Under the pieces are notes generated by a model. It made no database searches. It was not told the origin of the DNA and worked only from the letters and a program-made list of their open reading frames with translations. Below are positions 1 to 6,978 of a stretch of DNA of 19,314 nucleotides, piece by piece. A program made the translations under genes and the position numbers. Origin of the DNA: Pauljensenia sp. (GTDB lineage: Bacteria; Actinomycetota; Actinomycetes; Actinomycetales; Actinomycetaceae); contig JASBZF010000025.1 in assembly GCA_029983625.1 (NCBI GenBank), positions 1 through 19,314 of the forward strand. The letters are read 5' to 3'. Within the stretch, counting starts at the first letter, position 1, and every line of letters begins with the position of its first letter.

Positions 1-39
1 CCCCCCCCCCCCCCCACCCTCGTTTCTTTCCGGGGGCTG

Positions 40-50
40 CGCCTATAGCG
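40..50. promoter_or_regulatory. Probable ClgR-type operator upstream of clpP1P2
   Basis: The sequence CGC-ctata-GCG followed by AAAA fits the CGC-N5-GCG core recognised by ClgR, the actinobacterial activator of clpP1P2 and other clp genes. It lies about 95 bp before the clpP1 start. A weak TANNNT -10 (TAGGTT, 92-97) downstream would put the element near -60, which suits an activator. The match is by eye against a remembered consensus, and the promoter assignment is weak. Confidence 0.55.
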
Positions 51-107
51 AAAAGAAGAGCTTAGGGAATGCCTGAAAACTGTGGCACCGTTAGGTTTAA
101 GGCAGAA

Positions 108-126
108 GGATCCGACAAGTGGATCC
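108..126. repeat. Paired GGATCC hairpin in the clpP1 leader
   Basis: GGATCC occurs at 108-113 and again at 121-126. Being self-complementary, the two copies can form a 6-bp stem with a 7-nt loop just before the clpP1 ribosome binding site (GAGGAGGG, 135-142). It may be a leader hairpin, or a chance repeat. Confidence 0.3.
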
Positions 127-145
127 ATGAACTTGAGGAGGGCAC

Positions 146-772
146 GTGAACGACGTGCGCATTGCAGCGAGTGGGGGAGTTGGGTCGCCGATGGGCTTAT
201 CCGACTCGGTGTATCAGCGTCTGCTAGAGGAACGGATCATCTGGTTAAGCGGTGAAGTGCGCGATGAAAACGCGAATGCGATCTGCGCGCAGATGCTGCT
301 CCTCGCGGCAGAGGATCCGGACCGTGACATTTACTTGTATATCAATAGTCCCGGCGGTTCCGTGACCGCAGGTATGGCGATCTACGACACGATGCAGTAT
401 GTCAAACCCGATGTTGTGACTGTGGGTATGGGGCTGGCCGCTTCGATGGGTCAATTTCTCCTCACCGCAGGAGCGCCCGGAAAACGTTACATTACGCCGC
501 ATACGCGCGTCCTTCTCCACCAGCCTCTTGGAGGTGCGGGCGGTTCTGCGACAGAGATCCGTATTAATGCCGATCTTATTCTCAAAATGAAGAAGGAACT
601 CGCTGAAATTACAGCTGAGCGTACCGGTAAGTCGGTGGAGCAAATCGAACTCGATGCAGATCGTGACCACTGGTTTAGCGCTTACGAAGCCCTTGAGTAT
701 GGTTTTGTTGACAGGGTGATTGAAACACCGCAAGAAGTCGGTTCGCTCGGTCGGGAGGGAGAGAATCGATGA
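146..772 (+). CDS. clpP1: ATP-dependent Clp protease proteolytic subunit ClpP1
   Basis: This is a cytoplasmic serine peptidase subunit of 208 aa, the usual ClpP length. It forms heptameric rings that, with ClpP2, degrade unfolded or tagged proteins delivered by ClpX or ClpC. The catalytic triad is visible: Ser100 in GLAASMG, His125 in LLHQP and Asp174 in DRDHW. The YINSPGGS substrate strand lies at residues 65-72. The start is GTG at 146, about 3-6 nt after a strong GAGGAGGG ribosome binding site. Its stop overlaps the clpP2 start (ATGA), so the two are translationally coupled, as in other actinobacteria where both subunits are needed. Upstream lies a ClgR-type box. Which tandem copy is called P1 follows gene order. 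Confidence 0.96.
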   Translation: MNDVRIAASGGVGSPMGLSDSVYQRLLEERIIWLSGEVRDENANAICAQMLLLAAEDPDRDIYLYINSPGGSVTAGMAIYDTMQYVKPDVVTVGMGLAASMGQFLLTAGAPGKRYITPHTRVLLHQPLGGAGGSATEIRINADLILKMKKELAEITAERTGKSVEQIELDADRDHWFSAYEALEYGFVDRVIETPQEVGSLGREGENR

Positions 773-1410
773 GCACCGCCCCCTATTTTGAGGCCGTTAC
801 CCGGCAGTTGCCACAGGCCCGCTATGTGCTCCCTAATTTTGAGGAACGCACGGCTTACGGTTTCAAACGTCAAGACCCGTATGCGAAGCTTTTTGAAGAT
901 CGAATCGTTTTCCTCGGTGTTCAAGTTGATGACGCTTCCGCTGATGATGTGATGGCTCAGCTTCTTGTCCTCGAATCGCAGGATCCAGATTCACTCATCA
1001 CGATGTATATCAATAGCCCTGGAGGCTCCTTTACGGCACTGACTGCAATCTACGACACGATGCAATACATTCGTCCGCAGATTCAGACTGTCTGCCTCGG
1101 ACAGGCTGCTTCAGCAGCTGCGGTTCTTCTTGCTGCGGGTTCTCCAGGGAAGCGTCTTGCTTTGCCGAACGCGCGTGTCCTCATTCATCAACCTGCGATG
1201 GAAGGAATGCAGGGACAGGCTTCTGATATTCAGATTGTGGCCGATGAAATCGACCGTATGCGTCTGTGGCTTGAAGAAGTACTTGCACAGCATTCAGGTA
1301 CCCCAGTTGAGCAGGTGCGCCGTGACATTGAACGTGACAAGATTCTGACTGCGGTGCAAGCAAAAGAGTACGGCCTCATCGATCAGGTGCTGGAATCCCG
1401 CAAGGGGTAG
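769..1410 (+). CDS. clpP2: ATP-dependent Clp protease proteolytic subunit ClpP2
   Basis: This is the second ClpP subunit, 213 aa, with an N-terminal extension of about 40 residues before the FEDRIVFLG strand, typical of actinobacterial ClpP2. The catalytic triad is intact: Ser115 in GQAASAA, His140 in VLIHQP and Asp190 in ERDKIL. The YINSPGGS motif is at residues 80-87. In characterised actinobacteria ClpP1 and ClpP2 assemble into one hetero-tetradecamer, and only one face docks the ATPase. It starts inside the clpP1 stop codon (4-nt overlap), preceded by GGGAGGGAG, and ends just before a strong terminator. The two clpP genes therefore form a two-gene transcription unit separated from clpX. 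Confidence 0.96.
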   Translation: MSTAPYFEAVTRQLPQARYVLPNFEERTAYGFKRQDPYAKLFEDRIVFLGVQVDDASADDVMAQLLVLESQDPDSLITMYINSPGGSFTALTAIYDTMQYIRPQIQTVCLGQAASAAAVLLAAGSPGKRLALPNARVLIHQPAMEGMQGQASDIQIVADEIDRMRLWLEEVLAQHSGTPVEQVRRDIERDKILTAVQAKEYGLIDQVLESRKG

Positions 1411-1438
1411 AGCAGAGGTGCAGTCTCTTTGAGACACT

Positions 1439-1493
1439 ACAGCGTTGTGTGGGGCGTGCGTTTCACACCCCACACAACGCTGTGTGCTTCTTC
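1439..1493 (+). terminator. Rho-independent terminator after clpP2
   Basis: A perfect 16-bp stem (1439-1454 pairing with 1468-1483) encloses a 13-nt loop and is followed by a pyrimidine-rich tail (gtgcttcttctttcc). It lies 28 nt after the clpP2 stop. The gene on the other side converges (minus strand, ending at 1581), so the stem may also block transcription from that side, although its minus-strand tail is not U-rich. Confidence 0.85.
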
Positions 1494-1580
1494 TTTCCTG
1501 AGAGCTTCATGCGTTTTCACCATCAATCCACTCTTGTGAAAGCTACACGTGGCATCAGACCTGTTCTTCGCTCATCATCG

Positions 1581-1994
1581 TCACTTCTGATCTGGGCTTG
1601 TGAGCAGAATCTGGATGAGTGTGCTCAAGGTCCACGGGAAGAAAATGCACAGGGCGAAAAGGACCGCGAAAGTGAAGTTCATTGCGTCGAGGAGAACGCC
1701 GGTGAGGAAGAATACGGAGAGGAACAGTGCTCCTTCAACGATCATCGCCCACTGAAAAACTTTTGCGCTGATTCGACCTATGCCGTAACGAGTAGGAGGG
1801 ACAAGTGCGCACGCCGCACATCCGAGGATGAAAGGTAAGGGAAGGATGATCGCTGCGGCGAGGAAAGGGGAACGGGCCTGTACGGAGAAATCGGGCTGAT
1901 TCAGGAGTGAAGTCACTGTCGCGTTGAGGATGAAGATCAGTCCAACCCCGCTCAATGCCGCAAGAGCGCTCATGAAACGCAAGCAGATTCTCAT
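1581..1994 (-). CDS. Small polytopic membrane protein, unknown function
   Basis: I do not recognise this protein. From the chosen ATG it is 137 aa and almost wholly hydrophobic, with about four predicted membrane spans (roughly residues 8-25, 38-60, 78-95 and 102-125) separated by short polar loops such as PPTRYGIG. I chose the ATG at 1994 because GAAGG lies 8 nt upstream. A longer reading from ATG at 2021 (146 aa) has a poorer ribosome binding site but would overlap the stop of a doubtful 65-codon ORF. It is the last gene on the minus strand, about 370 bp beyond the oxidoreductase gene, and converges on clpP2. Whether it belongs to the fucoside operon is unclear. Confidence 0.7.
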   Translation of the reverse strand: MRICLRFMSALAALSGVGLIFILNATVTSLLNQPDFSVQARSPFLAAAIILPLPFILGCAACALVPPTRYGIGRISAKVFQWAMIVEGALFLSVFFLTGVLLDAMNFTFAVLFALCIFFPWTLSTLIQILLTSPDQK

Positions 1995-2017
1995 TGTCAT
2001 CACCTTCGTCTGACTGC

Positions 2018-2215
2018 TCATCCGGTTACATTCGGAGCCACTGTGTAGCAGCTATACGAGTACTCAGTTTTCGGATCATCGGGTCCAAAGGCGACCGCGA
2101 GAGGGAGAAGGAAACAGGCGCGTAGCCTGTGATGAACTCTGCTGGTCATGAGGTATTCCTTGAGATGTGTGCGGACCCGTATGCGCAGGACCTGTGAAAT
2201 GAAGGGAGTCGTCAT
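2018..2215 (-). CDS. Doubtful 65-codon ORF before the membrane protein
   Basis: This 65-aa reading frame has a mildly hydrophobic stretch (ACFLLPLAVAFG) but no recognisable domain. Its only support is position: its TGA overlaps the upstream ATG (2021) of the membrane protein gene in an ATGA arrangement. There is no convincing ribosome binding site at its start, which sits inside a palindrome (2208-2223). It may be non-coding. Confidence 0.2.
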   Translation of the reverse strand: MTTPFISQVLRIRVRTHLKEYLMTSRVHHRLRACFLLPLAVAFGPDDPKTEYSYSCYTVAPNVTG

Positions 2216-2223
2216 GTGACGAC
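2208..2223. repeat. 16-bp palindrome GTCGTCA-TG-TGACGAC
   Basis: Two perfect 7-bp arms surround a 2-bp centre, in the noncoding gap between the oxidoreductase and the small membrane protein. The size and tight centre resemble a dimeric regulator operator more than a terminator. No matching copy was noticed elsewhere in the window. If it acts, it would most plausibly control the minus-strand membrane protein gene. Confidence 0.35.
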
Positions 2224-2367
2224 AAAATCACAGTAGTGGTGTATGTCATGCGCAACAAGGGTCTTGTCGTATGTGTCTCAAGGAATGGATGGATCCCTGT
2301 GATCGATGCGATCCTCAGGGTTTCTGAGGGAATCCGTCAATGCTGCTTTCAGTATTGCTTCCTGTCT
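2216..2367. other. Intergenic gap downstream of the fucoside operon
   Basis: I see no convincing gene in this stretch. A 6-bp stem CCTCAG-N5-CTGAGG (2313-2329) lies about 40 nt downstream of the oxidoreductase stop on the minus strand. It has no U tract, so it is at best a weak terminator. Together with the doubtful ORF at 2018-2215, about 350 bp here lacks a firmly supported gene. Confidence 0.5.
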
Positions 2368-3549
2368 TTAATGTCCATGTCCATGTCCATGTCCATGTTC
2401 ATGTTCAGGGATGAGAAGAGGAACACCTCCTGAACGAATAGAGCGCGCACCAAAAACGGCTGTGGCGACGGCATCCCGCGCATCTTTCGCACTCGTCACG
2501 GTGTCTTCTCCAGAGTTGAGGAAACGTAAGAACTCAGCCATTGTGAGTCGATCTGCATCTTCATGACCTCCGGCATCTCCGAGGATCGGATACTCAAGAT
2601 CACCTTCGGGAGCATAAGCATGTCGGCGATTCCATACGCGCACAACCCCGCCCTCGCCATCACCGAAATTCTCAAGACGCCCCGCATCGCCGATGACCGT
2701 GTAATTGCGCCAGTAGTCGGGAGTGAAATGACATTGCTGATAGGAGGCCAGAACACCATTCGATAAGCGCATCTGGATCATGGAAATGTCTTCAACATCG
2801 ATCACGGGATTGAGGTCCTGCTGTGAGCGAGGTGGCCAATGATCAAGGGAGAACCAATCGGGCATCGTGCGATCAGAATTATCTCTTCGACTGGTGATGT
2901 CGCCGTAAATCATGAGGTCGCCAAGGCCCTGAACAAGTTCAGTGGAAGCCCCGGCAAGATAATGAATCACATCAATGTCGTGGGCACCTTTTTGTAAAAG
3001 AAGAGTCCCTGAACGACTCCGATCGGCGTGCCAGTCTTTGAAATAGTAGTCGCCGCCATTACCGACGAAGTGACGGCACCAAATCGCTTGTACTCGACCG
3101 ATTGCGCCCTCGTCAATAAGTCGCTTCATGAGTCGCACAACAGACATATGGCGCATGTTGTGCCCGACGTAAAGTGGCGTGCCACTTTGGTGTGCGACGC
3201 GCAGAATTTCGTCAGCATCCTCGTAGGTGATGGCCATTGGTTTTTCAAGGTAAACGCCGATCCCGGCGCGTAAAAGGGCGCTGGCGACTTGCGCATGAGT
3301 ATCGTCTGGTGTCGCGACAATTGCACCGGCAATTGTCCCGGAATGCGGTCCGCCAGTCGCGCTGATGAGTTCAGCAACAGAGGAGTAGCAGACGACATTG
3401 TCACCGAAGAGGCTGCGTGCCCGTTCCCACCCTGCGGGTGTGGGATCCACAGCCCAGGCGATCCGAGAGCCAGCTTCGAGGGCGGGAATGTGAGTGCCGA
3501 TAACGGCGCGCGCTCCGCATCCGATTGCGGCGTAAAGCTTCTCACTCAT
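2368..3549 (-). CDS. Gfo/Idh/MocA family oxidoreductase with His-Gly tail
   Basis: This is a probable NAD(P)-dependent sugar dehydrogenase of 393 aa, cytoplasmic. Its N-terminal Rossmann fold shows AIGCGARA (residues 8-15) as the dinucleotide loop, then the family EKP motif at 102-104. The KGAHDIDVIHY segment (187-197) carries the conserved His and Asp of the catalytic domain. I chose ATG 3549 (MSEKLY) because AGGGAGGG lies 4-6 nt upstream. A longer reading to 3645 would add a Lys-rich stretch that is only the other frame of the fucosidase tail. It overlaps the fucosidase stop by 8 nt, so it probably acts on a sugar from the same pathway (fucose or a galactoside), but the substrate cannot be read from sequence. 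The last eleven residues alternate His with Gly or Glu, encoded by a hexanucleotide repeat. Confidence 0.88.
   Translation of the reverse strand: MSEKLYAAIGCGARAVIGTHIPALEAGSRIAWAVDPTPAGWERARSLFGDNVVCYSSVAELISATGGPHSGTIAGAIVATPDDTHAQVASALLRAGIGVYLEKPMAITYEDADEILRVAHQSGTPLYVGHNMRHMSVVRLMKRLIDEGAIGRVQAIWCRHFVGNGGDYYFKDWHADRSRSGTLLLQKGAHDIDVIHYLAGASTELVQGLGDLMIYGDITSRRDNSDRTMPDWFSLDHWPPRSQQDLNPVIDVEDISMIQMRLSNGVLASYQQCHFTPDYWRNYTVIGDAGRLENFGDGEGGVVRVWNRRHAYAPEGDLEYPILGDAGGHEDADRLTMAEFLRFLNSGEDTVTSAKDARDAVATAVFGARSIRSGGVPLLIPEHEHGHGHGHGH
2371..2408 (-). repeat. GGACAT hexanucleotide microsatellite (His-Gly tail)
   Basis: Tandem copies of a 6-bp unit (GGACAT, with earlier GAACAT variants on the minus strand) sit directly before the oxidoreductase stop codon. 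They encode the terminal His-Glu-His-Gly-His-Gly series. Because the unit is two codons, slippage would lengthen or shorten the tail without a frameshift. Confidence 0.85.
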
Positions 3550-4984
3550 GAGACCCTCCCTTTTCTTCTTTTTCTCCCATTTCTTCCTGTTCTTGTGTTT
3601 CTTGTTCGTCTTCTGTTTCCCTGTGCTCACGCAAAGTAATGTCAATCACTGTGCCGCGTCCGTGAGGGAGAGGGAAAGTGAAGGCATCGTCTTGTCCGGG
3701 CGGAGCAAAACTGAGGAAGGCGACGTCTGGATAGGCTTCAATGACCCAGGATTTCGCCAGGTGTACGTGTCCGTCGCCACCGATGAGTCGGACCGATTCG
3801 ATGTCTTCAGGACGCACACCGACCAGGGGAAGCGGACCGATGGGTTCTTCCCAGACGTGGGCGTACAGGTGGGTGCCGCGCATGGTCCAACGTCCCCATT
3901 CGGGTTTGGCAAGTCCTGCGGGGCCAGCGCCTTTTAAAGCTTCTTCGTGCGCATGAATCCATGTGCCGAAAGCTCTTAATACCTCAGCGGATTCGGCGGG
4001 GATACGCCCCTCACCGTCCGGTCCGACGTTGAGAAGGAGGTTTCCTCCTTTGGAAACAACTTCGACGAACTTAGCCGCAAGAGTTGAGGGGCTTTTCATC
4101 TCAGTGTCGCAATGATGCCAGGCCCAGTGGTTGTTGAGCGTGACGCACGATTCCCAGGGTACGGGTGCGCCGTCGTGGCACAGGATTCCCGAGGGCGGGA
4201 TGAGCTGTTCGGGGGAGACGAAGTCACCGGCGAAGGGGCTGGGGTGAGCCGTGACGATTGAACCGAAAGCCGAGGCAGACACTTCGAGACGATTGTCGAT
4301 GAGGACTTGCGGTTGAAGGGAACGGACCATTTCGACGAGTTCGCGTGCCCGCCAACGTTCGCCCGTCATATCGTCGTAGGAGAAATCAAACCACAGGATG
4401 TCAAGGTCACCGTAGTGTGTACACAGCTCTTTGACCTGTCCGTGCATTTTCGTGAGATAGGCATCGAAGTCGTGGTGAAGGTCGCGGAATGCGGGGTCAT
4501 TGCGCTGAGGATGAAAGGCATCTCCCCACACGGGATAGTTGGGGTCGGCCCAGTCAATGAGGCTGAAATACAGTCCGACGCGCAGACCCTCAGAGCGGAA
4601 TGCTTCAAGAAATTCTGCGACAAAATCACGGCCAGGTGCCATTTTTGCCGAAGTGAACTGCGAGTAGGCCGAATCGAAAAGACAGTATCCGTCGTGATGT
4701 TTAGCGGTGAGGATCGCGTATTCCATCCCTGCCTGTTTGGCGAGCTTGGCCCATTCACGAAAGTTAACGCTGCTGGGATTGAAAGCTTGTGCCCAGGGCA
4801 GGTAATCCTGGTTGGTCATTTCCTCGTGTGAACGCACCCATTCACCGCGACCGAGCAGAGAGTAGACACCCCAGTGGATGAACATTCCGAGGCGGGCGTG
4901 CCGGAACCATTGTGATCGGGCGAAGCGTTCAGGGACGGCGGGAGCGGCGTAGCGCTCAGGGGCCTGGGGGGCCTGAGAAATCAT
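3542..4984 (-). CDS. GH29 alpha-L-fucosidase
   Basis: This retaining exo-glycosidase releases terminal alpha-L-fucose from glycans. It has 480 aa, no signal peptide and so is probably cytoplasmic. GH29 hallmarks in order: FIHWG (about 36), TAKHHDGYCLFDS (93-105), ILWFD with the expected nucleophile Asp at about 200, and SKGGNLLLNVGPDGEG (311-326). A C-terminal beta domain follows. The acid/base residue cannot be assigned by eye. ATG 4984 is chosen because TTGGAG precedes it by about 9 nt; an in-frame GTG at 5017 would add 11 residues. It lies behind a sugar ABC importer and ahead of an oxidoreductase, so imported fucosides are probably cleaved inside the cell. The last 25 residues or so are a highly acidic Glu/Gln-rich tail, unusual for the family. 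Confidence 0.93.
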   Translation of the reverse strand: MISQAPQAPERYAAPAVPERFARSQWFRHARLGMFIHWGVYSLLGRGEWVRSHEEMTNQDYLPWAQAFNPSSVNFREWAKLAKQAGMEYAILTAKHHDGYCLFDSAYSQFTSAKMAPGRDFVAEFLEAFRSEGLRVGLYFSLIDWADPNYPVWGDAFHPQRNDPAFRDLHHDFDAYLTKMHGQVKELCTHYGDLDILWFDFSYDDMTGERWRARELVEMVRSLQPQVLIDNRLEVSASAFGSIVTAHPSPFAGDFVSPEQLIPPSGILCHDGAPVPWESCVTLNNHWAWHHCDTEMKSPSTLAAKFVEVVSKGGNLLLNVGPDGEGRIPAESAEVLRAFGTWIHAHEEALKGAGPAGLAKPEWGRWTMRGTHLYAHVWEEPIGPLPLVGVRPEDIESVRLIGGDGHVHLAKSWVIEAYPDVAFLSFAPPGQDDAFTFPLPHGRGTVIDITLREHRETEDEQETQEQEEMGEKEEKGGSHE

Positions 4985-5069
4985 GGGGAGGTACTCCAAG
5001 GGGACGAGATGCGACACGAATGAGGATAATTCGGAAGCGGCAAGAAAGAGCGGTGGAGGGAGGTGAGTC

Positions 5070-5102
5070 AGGGAGCTTCACGCAGGGTGAGTGAAGCTCC
5101 CT
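5070..5102 (-). terminator. Intercistronic hairpin between permease and fucosidase genes
   Basis: A 12-bp perfect stem (5070-5081 with 5091-5102) and a 9-nt loop begins 10 nt after the permease stop on the minus strand. No U tract follows, so it may be a partial terminator or a stem that protects the upstream mRNA from 3' decay. It could set a lower dose of fucosidase than of transporter. Confidence 0.5.
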
Positions 5103-5111
5103 AACTTTCCG

Positions 5112-5990
5112 TTAGCTCTTGACCGCGCCTGCAACCATTCCGGCCACGATGTGCTTTTGCGCAAAGAGATAGACGAGGAGAACAGGGATCACTGACACGA
5201 CGATGTTCGCGCAGACCAAGGCGTAGTTGTAGGAGTGCATACCTTGGAAATTGAAAACGGTCATCGGCATGGTCCATTTGCTTTGGTTGGGCATGAGGAA
5301 GAGGACGTTTTGGAATTCGTTCCATGCGTAGGTGACGAGCAGGACGAGGCTCGTGACGGACACGGGGCGAAGGAGTGGCAGGATCACTTGGAAGAAGGTG
5401 CGAAGCGGTCCGGCTCCGTCGATGAGGGCGGCCTCGTCGAGGCTGCGGGGGAGGCGTTGAATGAATCCCACGTACATGAGCGTAATAAAGGGGATCTGGA
5501 TGCCGACATCAACGAGGATCAGACCGGTGAAGGTGCCGTAAAGGCCGAGCACTTGGAGGACTTTAATCGCGGGAATGAAACTGAAGGGGGCGATCATTCC
5601 GGCGAGGAGGTAGTGGTAGGCACGCATGGGGAAGCGTGCGGGCGAACGGGCGATGACGTAGGCGGCCATTGCGCAGACGAGGACGGTCACGCCTGTGACA
5701 CCTACGGAGACGATAAGGCCGTTGAGGAGACCTCGGGCAACACCGTCGGTTCCGAGAACGGTCGTGTAGTTCTCCCAATGCAGGGTTGAAGGCAGGCTGA
5801 AGTCCATGATTTTGGATTCTGCTTCTGACTTAACGGAGGTGAGGAGAACCAAGGAGAGGGGGATGAGGTAGATCGCGCTGATGCACGCGGCGACGAGGTA
5901 GATAAAAGTGAATCGAAGTGTTCGACGTGCTTTCGCCCTCGGTGAGGGGAAACGCCCAGGTGTGCGTGTGAGGGAAGCTGTGGCGGTCAT
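5112..5990 (-). CDS. Sugar ABC transporter permease, MalG type
   Basis: This 292-aa inner-membrane subunit belongs to a CUT1-type carbohydrate importer and has six predicted spans, the first near residues 27-50. The cytoplasmic coupling (EAA) loop is clear at 186-205 (DEAALIDGAGPLRTFFQVIL), where it docks on the ATPase. Its start overlaps the end of the MalF-type gene by 4 nt (ATGA), so the two permeases are translationally coupled, as expected for a heterodimer. No ATPase gene is present in the operon. In actinobacteria such importers usually share an MsiK-type ATPase encoded elsewhere, which is likely here. The substrate, presumably a fucosylated oligosaccharide, is inferred from the adjacent GH29 gene. 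Confidence 0.92.
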   Translation of the reverse strand: MTATASLTRTPGRFPSPRAKARRTLRFTFIYLVAACISAIYLIPLSLVLLTSVKSEAESKIMDFSLPSTLHWENYTTVLGTDGVARGLLNGLIVSVGVTGVTVLVCAMAAYVIARSPARFPMRAYHYLLAGMIAPFSFIPAIKVLQVLGLYGTFTGLILVDVGIQIPFITLMYVGFIQRLPRSLDEAALIDGAGPLRTFFQVILPLLRPVSVTSLVLLVTYAWNEFQNVLFLMPNQSKWTMPMTVFNFQGMHSYNYALVCANIVVSVIPVLLVYLFAQKHIVAGMVAGAVKS

Positions 5991-6877
5991 TCGGCATCGG
6001 CCTCGTTTCGGCGGATGAGGGTATTAATGATGAGGGCGAGAATGGTAATGAGGACGAACTGGGCGAAACTTGCCGCAGCTGGGAGGGCAAGGGAGCCGGT
6101 CACCATTTGTTTTGCGATAAAAGTGGAGATCACTTCGGTGGAGTGGCCGGGGCCTCCTCCTGTGGTCGCGTAGATGATGTCGAAGGCTTTCATCCCGGAG
6201 ATGAAGGTCAGAAGAAGTGCAAGATTGATGGCGTGCGCGACGAGAGGGAGTTTCACGTTCCACATGATGCGCACAGCTCCGGCTCCGTCGATCCGTGCTG
6301 CTTCGATGGTTTCTTGGGGGACGGATTGAAGGGCAGCGAGGACGATGACGACGGTCCAGCCGACTCCGACCCAGATATCAATTGCTGCGACGCTTGCGAG
6401 GGCGGTGTTGAAGTCGCCGAGCCATGGGCGTGTGAGGGCATCGAGGCCGATGAGACGGAGGAATTCGTTGAAGATTCCGTCGTGATCGAGGAGGAAGTTG
6501 AAGACCATGCCGACGACGACGAGGGAGACCATAATCGGCGCATAGACGAGGGCGCGCAGAAAGTCTCGTCCAAGGAACGCCTGATCGAGGAAGAGTGCGA
6601 GAAGAATACCGAATCCGGTTTTCCCTAAGGTGACGAGCAGGGCGAAGACGAATTGGTGAAGGACAGCCGGAATGAATTGTCCTGAAGAGGCGAAGAGGGT
6701 TTCGTAGTTGGCGAGGCCAACGAAGTGCATTGCTGAGGAGGTGAGCTTCGCGTCGGTCAGTGACAGACCGAGACCAACGAATGCGGGAACGATGTAAAAA
6801 ATCGTAAAGATAATGAGGGCCGGCGCGAGGAAAGCTGTGGGGTATGTTGTGAGCACTCGCTTCGAGGGGTGTGCCAT
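5987..6877 (-). CDS. Sugar ABC transporter permease, MalF type
   Basis: This 296-aa membrane subunit of the same carbohydrate importer has a first span near residues 13-35 and about six in total. The coupling loop is at 190-212 (ETIEAARIDGAGAVRIMWNV, then KLP). The ATG at 6877 follows AAGGAG by 6 nt, a strong ribosome binding site that restarts translation after the hairpin separating it from the binding-protein gene. It pairs with the MalG-type permease encoded next. Order in the operon (binding protein, MalF, MalG) is canonical. No frameshift or missing motif was seen. Confidence 0.92.
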   Translation of the reverse strand: MAHPSKRVLTTYPTAFLAPALIIFTIFYIVPAFVGLGLSLTDAKLTSSAMHFVGLANYETLFASSGQFIPAVLHQFVFALLVTLGKTGFGILLALFLDQAFLGRDFLRALVYAPIMVSLVVVGMVFNFLLDHDGIFNEFLRLIGLDALTRPWLGDFNTALASVAAIDIWVGVGWTVVIVLAALQSVPQETIEAARIDGAGAVRIMWNVKLPLVAHAINLALLLTFISGMKAFDIIYATTGGGPGHSTEVISTFIAKQMVTGSLALPAAASFAQFVLITILALIINTLIRRNEADAE

Positions 6878-6892
6878 TGTTCGCTCCTTGGA

Positions 6893-6912
6893 TGCACAGA
6901 TGAAGCTGTGCA
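6893..6912 (-). repeat. Small stem before the MalF-type gene
   Basis: TGCACAG-atgaag-CTGTGCA is a 7-bp stem with a 6-nt loop, lying just upstream of the MalF ribosome binding site on the minus strand. It stands beside the larger intercistronic stem at 6940-6974 and may influence initiation at the permease gene. Confidence 0.35.
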
Positions 6913-6939
6913 GCGCGGATGAGTGTGAACTCGATAGGG

Positions 6940-6974
6940 CTGGGGCGCGGGCAGGTCTTCCCCCCGCGCCCCAG
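6940..6974 (-). terminator. GC-rich intercistronic hairpin after the binding-protein gene
   Basis: A 12-bp perfect, very G+C-rich stem (6940-6951 with 6963-6974) with an 11-nt loop begins 4 nt after the binding-protein stop. It has no U tract. Stems in this place in malE-like operons stabilise or attenuate so that the binding protein is made in excess over the permeases. I infer the same role here. Confidence 0.6.
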
Positions 6975-6978
6975 GAGA

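Noticed and set aside
1449..1838. Plus-strand 129-codon ORF
   Set aside because: It is the antisense of the minus-strand membrane protein gene, has a Glu-rich atypical product and no ribosome binding site.
3550..3645. N-terminal extension of the oxidoreductase with a Lys-rich run
   Set aside because: It is the alternate frame of the fucosidase acidic tail; the ATG at 3549 has a strong ribosome binding site and begins directly at the Rossmann fold.
5235..6628. Long plus-strand acidic ORFs opposite the permeases
   Set aside because: They are antisense shadows of G+C-rich coding sequence; the minus strand carries clear permease motifs.
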